DNA from: Methanosphaera stadtmanae
GTDB taxonomy: Archaea; Methanobacteriota; Methanobacteria; Methanobacteriales; Methanobacteriaceae
Assembly (NCBI GenBank): GCA_015062805.1
Contig: SUTQ01000005.1
Span: 1 to 64,000 of the forward strand
Length of the DNA: 64,000 nucleotides
Direction of reading: 5' to 3'
Shown here: piece after piece, positions 52,265 to 61,200 of the stretch
How positions within the stretch are numbered: position 1 is the stretch's first letter
How the letters are laid out: every line of letters begins with the position of its first letter
Notes under the pieces: model-generated
The model's database searches: none
Told to the model about the DNA's origin: nothing
Seen by the model: the letters and a program-made list of their open reading frames with translations, nothing else
Position numbers and translations under genes: made by a program

Positions 52265-52567
52265 CTTTATATGTTCTGAAATAGTATATATGTTGTTTTA
52301 TTGTAAATATAACTGATTATGTAAAAAAAAGTTAATCATATTAGGTAATTATGTCTTTTTTTAAATATTTAAATATTTTTATTGAATATTATTTTTTTGA
52401 TATATCTATCTTAAAACTATTCTTTAATCATTGTTTTTAAATTCTTTAAATATTAAAAAATTTCATAAATTATTTTATTTAAAACAAATAAATAAACTAT
52501 CATATTATTAAAATCTAATTTATTTGAATAATTTTGAATATAAAAATTAAATATAGGAGTAAAAAAG
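52265..52567. other. Divergent noncoding spacer before the large adhesin
   Basis: About 300 bp of AT-rich DNA. TGATTA and TAATCA occur 13 bases apart near 52315-52340. AGGAG lies 9 bases before the adhesin ATG. No gene is seen. Confidence 0.55.
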
Positions 52568-55500
52568 ATGAAAACCACAAGTAAATTCTTTTTACTAATT
52601 ATTGTATTACTAGTGGTTGCTTTAGGAACAGTATCTGCTTCAGAAAATGTATCTGATGTATCAAAAACTTCAGAACTTTCTGTTGTAGATGATTTTACTG
52701 ATGACAATATTCTATCAAAAGTTAATTCAGAAAACGATGTTCAAGGTAGCTCGGTAAACAAAACTATTAAAAAGAATATAGAAAATGATGATTGTGAATT
52801 TGAAAAATCATCTTCAAATCTTATCACAGTTACAAGTAGCAATTACGATTATTTTTTTAGCCCAGTAACTGATACAGAATTTGTTAAAACTACTGATTTA
52901 ATACAAAGTGGGGACACAATCAACTTACAGGGAACGTTTAACAACGTTAAATTTGCAGTTGATAAATCAATCACATTTACTAGTATAAATAAAAATGCTA
53001 AATTATATAATTGTACTGTGTATGTTCTTGGACAAAATTCTTCAGGTTCAAAAATATCAAACTTAACAATATATAATGATGGGACTCTGCTCAAAGGAAT
53101 ACAGGTTAAAAATTCTTCAAATTTATTAATAGAAGATAATCATATTACAACATACGGATTACGTGCTTATGGATTTGTAGCAGATTATATGAATAACAGT
53201 ACAATTTGTTCCAATTACTTTGTAAGAGCGGGTGATGATTGGAGATACATCACATTTGTAATAGGTAGATGTTTCTACAATAATATTGCAAACAATACAA
53301 TTCATTCAGGTGGAGCAAACGGTATATATCTAAGTATTTATGATAGTCTTGATGCAAACTTTGATGGTGGTGAATCAGACTATAATAATATTACAGGAAA
53401 TACAATCGTTGCTACTGGAAATATTTCCTCTTGGTGTTATACAATTCAAGTAATGGGAGCACATAATATTGTTTCATACAATAATGTTACTGGTGGATTT
53501 AGAGGAATTTCAACAGAAGGTTATGAAAGTAATATTGTAACAAATAATGAAGTTCATGCAATTGCTGAAGGGATATTTGCTTGTGAAAATGCAATAGTAT
53601 CAAATAATTTGGTGGATGTATCTGGAACTTCTCGTGGTATAAAGATAGGTGGTAATGGTGTCAGAGTTGTTAACAATACAATTTCATCTATCGATGGACA
53701 AGCAATAGAAATTTCGGGTAATAATGAGTTTATATCAAATAATACGATAGTTTCATCAAATAGTTATGGAATTTACTTAAAAGGTCAATATACAACAATA
53801 AACATTGATAATAACAAAATCAATTCACAAAAAGAAGGAATAATATTTAAACAACAATCAAGATATAAAAAAACTAATAATGTTGTAGTTACTAGGAACA
53901 TCATTACTTCACAAGATGATTATGCTATAAACTTTGAAGAAGTAGAAAATGAAACTGGAGTTTCTAATATTACAGTATCAAGTTCTAATGTTCTTACATC
54001 AAGTAGAGGTATTGGATTAAGTGTAGCATATAAAAAACCGTTTAATGCAATTGTTAGTGAAGAGGAAACAGATACAAATGATGTTAATCATATTAATATG
54101 ACTAATTATAATAGTTTCTTTGAAAATGGTGTAGCGACTCCTTTAATTCGTCAAAATGCTACTGTTTACCTTGAAGGAGTATTCGAAAATTGCAATTTCA
54201 CTTTTAATAAAAAAGTTCACGTGATTGGGAACAATTGTGAGATTCGTTCAGGTACTATTGTTTTAGCTGGAGATTCACATTCTTCTACTATAACTAATGT
54301 TACATTTAAAAACTTATTGAAAGATTCCACTAGACATGCTATAGAACTTGTTGAGGTAAATAATTGTAGAATAACTAATGTCGTCATAAGTAATGTTGCT
54401 GAATATGAGTCAATAGGTATATTTTTGTTTGGTTCAAATGGAAATAGAATTTTTGATTGTTATATAACCACTAATAGTGATTACATTAATAATGGTATAT
54501 TGACCTATTCTTCTGACTCCAATATATTTAAAAATAACATTATTCAGGTTAATCAATCGGGGGTTCAGGTACCATATGCTGATACCATAATGTTTGATGA
54601 AAGAATTGGTATTATTCAAGAAGTTTTACATAATCATGGAATAATATTGTTATATTCTTCTGATAACTCAATTGATAATAACATCATTAATGTAAAATCA
54701 GGATTTACTCAATATACATTCCCAACAAATGATTGTAAGAATAGTATAGTTGGTATTGATATTTACTTTGATAGTCATAGAAATTCAGTAATAAATAATA
54801 ATATAAACTTTAAAAGTTATTGTCCTTTTGTATATGGTATGGGAGTACTCGGTGGTTACTGGGGCTCATCTATAACTGCTATGAATGCAACAGACAATGT
54901 ATTTAAATTTAACAAAGTAAGGGTTGATGGTGGTTATTTCGCTACTGGTTTTATTGCTGGTCGAAATAGTGTTAATACTCTCATAGATTCTAATAACTTT
55001 AGTGTTTATACTTATAGAAATTCAACAAATCGTGGAGATTATGTGCATGGTATTACATTAGAGAATAGTACAACATCAACTATCAAAAACAATAACATTG
55101 GTATTGTAGGTACTTCAGTATATTCTATAGAATTGTTTGATTCTAATTTGAATACTGTCTTCAATAATAGTATAACTGCAAAAGGTACAAACCCATATGG
55201 ATTAGCAGGATATAGAAGTTCAAATAACAATATTACTAATAATTCATTCACTTTAAGACAATTTGATTATGGTACAAGTGGTTCTGCTATGCATAGTGAT
55301 GTAATTTCTGCTGGTGATGAAGGTATAATGTTTATGTCTTCAAGTAGTAAAAATAACATTACCTTTAATAAGGTTGACACTAACACAACGTGTGCAGTTA
55401 TGTTAAGTGAACAGACCAGGAATAATTATGTTGTTGAGAATTCTTTAAAATCTAAAGGAAAAGTTGGTGATGCTAGCGTATTTAATGAACATACTTCCAA

Positions 55501-57820
55501 TGTTGTATCAAACAATTTCTTACACTTTGTGAACGTTACGGCTGATTCGGTTACTGCTAAATTGGGAGATACTGTTGATTTTGTTGCCCATATTGAGACT
55601 ACAGGTATTGATTTGAATAATTTAAGGGTAACCTTCAAATTAGGATCAACAGATATTGGTACTGTTGGAGTTGTAAATAATGTTGCTACTTTGAGTTATC
55701 AACTTAATTCTACATTTTGGAGAGATACTACATATCCTATAATGGTTTCAGTTAAAGGAACTAATTTCCAGAATGCAAGTGTCCAGTCACAAGCAACTTT
55801 TAGCAAAGATCCTGAGGCTACAGTAGTTAAAGTTGCAAATGTTTCTCAGACTCAGGGTAAAAACGTAACTCTTATAGCAAACATTACCTCTGTATCTGGT
55901 GCTAAAGTAGGTACTGGTTATGTTCAATTCTATCTCGACGGCACTTTATTAGGTACTGTTTTTCCTCAAATTGGAGTTGCAAGAATGAACTATACTATTG
56001 CTTCAAACGCACCTAATGTGATGCATTTTATTAAGGTGGACTATCATGGAAGTAGCATTTATCTAAATTCTACAGGAACAGGTTATTTAGGTGTGCAAAC
56101 AACATCAGCTATAACAGCAACCACACATACCGGAACTATCGGTCAATCTGTAAAATTTAATGCAACAGTTAAATCAGGAGGTAAAGCAGTTACTTCGGGT
56201 AAAATAAATATTTACATCGATGATACATTCATAAACTCTAAGAATATTGTTAATGGATCAGTTCTGTATACATACAATATTCCTTACACATTCAATAAAG
56301 GAAACCATAACTTGAAATTTATTTATTATGGAAACAATACAATGTCTCCTGCCAATAAGACTGTTATTCTTAAACTTAATCCGGTTAATCCACACTTCAG
56401 CTATGTTAAAACTACTGTAGATGTTGGTCAAACAGCAAATATAATGTTGAGAATAGATAATGGTGAAAGTGGAAGTAACTATTGTGGAGCAGATGGTGGA
56501 AACGTATCAATAAAACTCAACGGTAAAGAATTAAAAGATTCTTCAGGTAAAGCGATAATTGGAATCATACACAATGGTACTATAACTTTCAAATTTATAG
56601 TTCCTAAAGAATTAATTGGAAGTAACAATATTAGCTTTAATTACAGTGGTGACAACATATTTAACACAGGTAATAAAAACTACAACAATGCATTGATTGT
56701 AAACAACTTAACTCATACCAATATTGAATTATACAACCTTAATCCAGCCACTAAAGGTTCAACGGTTAAACTCAGTGGTAAACTATTGAGTAATGGAGTG
56801 GGTGTGAAAAATATGTCTGTTACAGTTAGTGTTGATGGTAAAAACTTTACTGCATCTACATATAGTAGTGGTTATTTCACTGTAAATTATACCGTGACAA
56901 GCTATGATTCCCAGAAAGTAGATTTCAAATTTGCTGGAAATGCTAATTATGCATCATGTAGTAATTCTACTACGCTTCAAGTAAAACAGCCTACAACCAT
57001 AGAAATATACAAACTGTCCACAGCCTCAAAAGGTTCTACAGTTAAATTAAGTGGTAAACTATTGAGTAATGGAGTGGGTGTGAAAAATATGTCTGTTACA
57101 GTTAGTGTTGATGGTAAAAACTTTACTGCATCTACATATAGTAGTGGTTATTTCACTGTAAATTATACCGTGACAAGCTATGATTCCCAGAAAGTAGATT
57201 TCAAATTTGCTGGAAATGCTAATTATGCATCATGTAGTAATTCTACTACGCTTCAAGTAAAACAGCCTACAACCATAGAAATATACAAACTGTCCACAGC
57301 CTCAAAAGGTTCTACAGTTAAACTCAGTGGTAAACTCTTAAGTAATGGTGCAGCCGTAAAAGGAGTAACTGTTACTGTCACAGTTGGTGGAAATAACTAT
57401 ACTGCAACTACTTACAGCAGTGGATACTTCACTGTAAATTACACTGTAACAAGTTATGATCCACAAACTGTTAAATTTACGTTTGCAGGAAACAGCAATT
57501 ATGAATCTAAAACCAACTCAACTACACTTAAAGTAAAACAGCCTACAACCATAGAATTATACAGTATGAGTACGGTAAAGGTTGGTTCAACCATTAAAGT
57601 TAGTGGTAAACTCTTAAGTAATGGTGCAGGTGTGAAAAATCAGAAAGTAGTTATAAAAATAAACAGTAACAGCTTTACTGCAACTACATACAGTAGTGGT
57701 TATTTCACAATAAACTATACCGTAACTGCACTTGGTACTAACAACATAACATTCACTTATGCAGGAGCAGACGGATATCTCCCTATCCAAACAACACAAA
57801 AATTCACAGCTACAACATAG
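52568..57820 (+). CDS. Large secreted adhesin-like protein with beta-helix and Ig-like repeats, 1750 aa
   Basis: A signal peptide (KTTSKFFLLIIVLLVVALGTV...SA) and an acidic linker precede right-handed beta-helix repeats over residues about 90-980 (NLLIEDNHITTYG, NSIVGIDIYFDSHRNSVINN and many N-N-x-I/F turns). Ig-like modules (Big_3 type) follow to the end. The last four, about 92 aa each, contain AxKGSTVKLSGKLLSNG and TYSSGYFTVNYTVTSYD; two of them are identical. No wall anchor or final membrane helix is seen. Such proteins are attributed to cell adhesion in gut Methanobacteriales. AGGAG precedes the ATG. Confidence 0.88.
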   Translation: MKTTSKFFLLIIVLLVVALGTVSASENVSDVSKTSELSVVDDFTDDNILSKVNSENDVQGSSVNKTIKKNIENDDCEFEKSSSNLITVTSSNYDYFFSPVTDTEFVKTTDLIQSGDTINLQGTFNNVKFAVDKSITFTSINKNAKLYNCTVYVLGQNSSGSKISNLTIYNDGTLLKGIQVKNSSNLLIEDNHITTYGLRAYGFVADYMNNSTICSNYFVRAGDDWRYITFVIGRCFYNNIANNTIHSGGANGIYLSIYDSLDANFDGGESDYNNITGNTIVATGNISSWCYTIQVMGAHNIVSYNNVTGGFRGISTEGYESNIVTNNEVHAIAEGIFACENAIVSNNLVDVSGTSRGIKIGGNGVRVVNNTISSIDGQAIEISGNNEFISNNTIVSSNSYGIYLKGQYTTINIDNNKINSQKEGIIFKQQSRYKKTNNVVVTRNIITSQDDYAINFEEVENETGVSNITVSSSNVLTSSRGIGLSVAYKKPFNAIVSEEETDTNDVNHINMTNYNSFFENGVATPLIRQNATVYLEGVFENCNFTFNKKVHVIGNNCEIRSGTIVLAGDSHSSTITNVTFKNLLKDSTRHAIELVEVNNCRITNVVISNVAEYESIGIFLFGSNGNRIFDCYITTNSDYINNGILTYSSDSNIFKNNIIQVNQSGVQVPYADTIMFDERIGIIQEVLHNHGIILLYSSDNSIDNNIINVKSGFTQYTFPTNDCKNSIVGIDIYFDSHRNSVINNNINFKSYCPFVYGMGVLGGYWGSSITAMNATDNVFKFNKVRVDGGYFATGFIAGRNSVNTLIDSNNFSVYTYRNSTNRGDYVHGITLENSTTSTIKNNNIGIVGTSVYSIELFDSNLNTVFNNSITAKGTNPYGLAGYRSSNNNITNNSFTLRQFDYGTSGSAMHSDVISAGDEGIMFMSSSSKNNITFNKVDTNTTCAVMLSEQTRNNYVVENSLKSKGKVGDASVFNEHTSNVVSNNFLHFVNVTADSVTAKLGDTVDFVAHIETTGIDLNNLRVTFKLGSTDIGTVGVVNNVATLSYQLNSTFWRDTTYPIMVSVKGTNFQNASVQSQATFSKDPEATVVKVANVSQTQGKNVTLIANITSVSGAKVGTGYVQFYLDGTLLGTVFPQIGVARMNYTIASNAPNVMHFIKVDYHGSSIYLNSTGTGYLGVQTTSAITATTHTGTIGQSVKFNATVKSGGKAVTSGKINIYIDDTFINSKNIVNGSVLYTYNIPYTFNKGNHNLKFIYYGNNTMSPANKTVILKLNPVNPHFSYVKTTVDVGQTANIMLRIDNGESGSNYCGADGGNVSIKLNGKELKDSSGKAIIGIIHNGTITFKFIVPKELIGSNNISFNYSGDNIFNTGNKNYNNALIVNNLTHTNIELYNLNPATKGSTVKLSGKLLSNGVGVKNMSVTVSVDGKNFTASTYSSGYFTVNYTVTSYDSQKVDFKFAGNANYASCSNSTTLQVKQPTTIEIYKLSTASKGSTVKLSGKLLSNGVGVKNMSVTVSVDGKNFTASTYSSGYFTVNYTVTSYDSQKVDFKFAGNANYASCSNSTTLQVKQPTTIEIYKLSTASKGSTVKLSGKLLSNGAAVKGVTVTVTVGGNNYTATTYSSGYFTVNYTVTSYDPQTVKFTFAGNSNYESKTNSTTLKVKQPTTIELYSMSTVKVGSTIKVSGKLLSNGAGVKNQKVVIKINSNSFTATTYSSGYFTINYTVTALGTNNITFTYAGADGYLPIQTTQKFTATT
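56774..57322 (+). repeat. Exact 273-bp tandem repeat inside the adhesin gene
   Basis: Bases 56774-57046 and 57050-57322 match without any difference I can see (period 276 bp, 92 codons). The next module (57320 onward) is clearly diverged, so this pair is a recent duplication by slippage or unequal exchange. Copy number may vary between strains and may be collapsed in assemblies. Confidence 0.9.
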
Positions 57821-58235
57821 AGAATAAACATATTCTCATTCTTATTTTTTTACCCTTTTAAATTCAATTTATTTTTAATAGTTTTATGGACTGATGTTAC
57901 TAGTTTTATCTAATGAAAAAATATTTTTTTTTATTTAGTTTTTTTTTATTTTTTAGTTCTTTCTATTTAGTTTACAGTTTAAACAAATAGGTTGTTATTT
58001 TTTAATTTTTTGGAAAAGATACTTCTTTTATTCTTAGTAAAAGTTCTAAAATTTATTTTAATTAAAAAATAGTAAAATTTATTTAAATTCTAATTAAAAA
58101 AATAATAAAATATATTTTAATTAAATTAAAATATGCATAACTATATTATTAATAAAAAACTATAATATATTAGTGTATCTTTTCTAATTTTAGAGTGATA
58201 CACAATTGTAAATATTTAATAAAGGAGCATATGTG
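57821..58235. other. Noncoding spacer between two surface-protein genes
   Basis: About 415 bp. A T-rich terminator zone follows the adhesin; later AT-rich repeats (TTTTAATTAAAAAATA-type) and the promoter and AAAGGAG site of the CobN-like gene are present. No ORF. Confidence 0.6.
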
Positions 58236-61200
58236 ATGAATAAAAGGATAATTTCATTATGTATGATACTCTTTATTTTGATAATATGTGCAACTGTGAA
58301 TGCTCAAGATAATACAGTTAAGAACGATACAAACATAATAACTAACGAAACTACAATTATAACTAGTGATATTAACACAGATACTATTGATATACAACAG
58401 AATACAAAATTAGATGCAATTAAGGAATCTGATGTTACATCAGATAAATCAATGTCGAAAAATATAAATAAACGTGAATCATCGATAAATTCACAGAATG
58501 TACAATCAGCAGATGAAAATCTGAAAATAGTAAAACAAAATCGATTAAATAATCAGGACATAGAAAAAGTTAAAGAAATCCCTTCAATAGATAACCTGAA
58601 TATTTCAGGTATAGTAACAACAGCATATGACAAATTAAATAATACTTATGCTGGTGGTGATGAAGACGGATTTGTAGTTAGTGGAGTAAATATTACTTTA
58701 TCTGATGAAAATGGAATTCTTTATAATACTACAAGTAATGTTGATGGAGAATATTTATTTTCTAATTTAAATCCAGGTAAGTATACTGTAAACTTTAATT
58801 ATGGAACTTATGCAACTGGATCAGAATCAGTTACTTTAGTAAATGAATCCCGTTCAATAAATCACATATTTGTACCAGATATAACTATCATTACTTTCTC
58901 TGGAGATACTAGTAGTATTGGTCAAGCCGATAAAATTAGATTATTAAAAGAAATCAGTGATAGATTTTTATTCTTAGAAAGTTATGAATTAAATAATTCA
59001 TATGATAATTCAAATCAATGGATGCTAAACTATGCCCAATTTATATTAGTTGATATGTTTTCTATTGGAAATGGATTTGGTATTGACACAGACTTAATTG
59101 CCTATTCACCTGCATCTCAAAAAGAAAAAATAGCATATACTTTCGGTATTTTTGATGGTGCAATGATACAGGGAACACTAGCAAATTGGGGATTTTTAGG
59201 TGGTAATCCACATTCCATAGAGAATACCTATGCTGGTTCCTATTGGCAAACAGGGTCTGAATCAAATTCAACAGTATTAAAAACTAATATGCAAAACTTC
59301 TATAATTACATACGATATTTATTAGGAGAAACTGAAGAAAATCCTACAACTAACGGTAATGGTCCATTGTTACTTTCAAATTCATGGGGTATATATTATC
59401 CAGGTTTTACAGGTAATGTAAAAACTCCTACTGAAGAACAAATTAATACATGGATTTTGTCTGACCCAGGTTACAATGATGATGGGGCCGGAAGTTTAAA
59501 TTGGATGACAAATGAATATTCCAAATGGAATCTAGAAAACAACGACCCTCAATTAATATTAAGAAACTTTGAAGATTGGTATACCACCAATAAAAAAGAG
59601 TTTAATGGATCATTTATTGTAATATCCACTTATTATGAAGGTGGAGAAGTTGTGGATGCATTGATAAAAGAATATGAAAAATTAGGAAGAGCTACCTTTA
59701 GTATTTATAAAAGTACTTCTGAAACTCCAGATATGACTTACTTATTAGAAATGGCAGGAAATAAATCTGTTATTCATAGAGGTGTATCTGCAGTAAGTTA
59801 CATGTATTGGTGGACAACAGGATATGCTCAAAGAGGTGGAAATTACACCATAAACGCATATAAGAATCTAAATGTATCTTTAATAAATGCATTAAAAGAT
59901 ATAAGTCAATTCAGTTATGAGAGCGAATATGGTCCTCAAAATGAATGGACTGCTGCCGTTACCATGCCTGAATTTGAAGGTGTATTTGGTGCAATACCTA
60001 TTTCCTATATTGATGAAAATAAAACAACAGTTATTATCAAGGAAGGAATTGCCAAACATGCTCAATTAACTAATGGATGGGCAAATCTTCATGATTTAAA
60101 TAATTCTGATAAGAAAGTCTCAATATTGGTTTATGGTTATCCACCTGGAAAAGCTAATATAGGTGCATCATATTTGGATGTTTTCCAAAGTATACATGAT
60201 TTGTTAGAAATATTGTATGATGAAGGTTATGACATAGGAATGAACAAATCTGAAATCCCAACAACTGAAGAATTAAACAGTATTATTACTGATTTTGGTA
60301 ATAAAGGATTGTGGGCTGAAGGGTTATTAGATTTTTATGTTATTCAACATTATGATGAATTAACTAAAAATAATCAATTAGTTAATGAAGAACTATTCCA
60401 GAAATGGTATGATGAACTTCCTAAAAAACTTCAACAAGATTTAACAGATTATTGGGGTGCTGGCTTAGGTAACGGATCTATGGTTTATCGTGAAAAAGTT
60501 GTGGTAAATTTCAAGGAATTGGAGGATTGGTTAAATTCACTGCCTGAAGATGATCACATTCTATTTGATCATTACTGGAATCTTTCAAAAGAGAATATAA
60601 TTATATCCGAAGATTCTGAAGGCATGCTTTTAAATAAAACCAGATTCTATCAATGGTATTTTGATTTACCTTCAAACTTACAAAAAGTATTTAATCAAAC
60701 AATAGGATTCAAATTACTTAATGAAACCAAGTATAAAAATGAAGGATACTTCCTTATTCCTGGGAAATTCTTTGGAAACATCTTTTTAAGTATTCAACCA
60801 TTAAGAGGTTGGGAATCACAGATTGATTTCCATAATTCATATTTACCTCCACCACATCAATATATTGCATATTACAAATATCTTAGTCAAATATTCCAGA
60901 CAAATGCAATTATTCATATGGGTACACACGGAACTTTAGAATGGTTACCTGGACGTAATTTGGGATTACAATCACTTGACTGGCCATTCCAGTTAATTGA
61001 TACTCCAATCATATATCCATACATAGTTTCTAACCCTGGTGAAGGTATGGTTGCTAAGGAAAGAAGTTTTGCAGAGGTTATTACTCATTTAACACCGGTT
61101 ACTTCATCAACATCTTTATACGGTAATTATGTTGAATTAAATGATTTGATATCTAGGTATGATAATAACAAAAATTCTGGTGTAGAAACTAATATTATCA

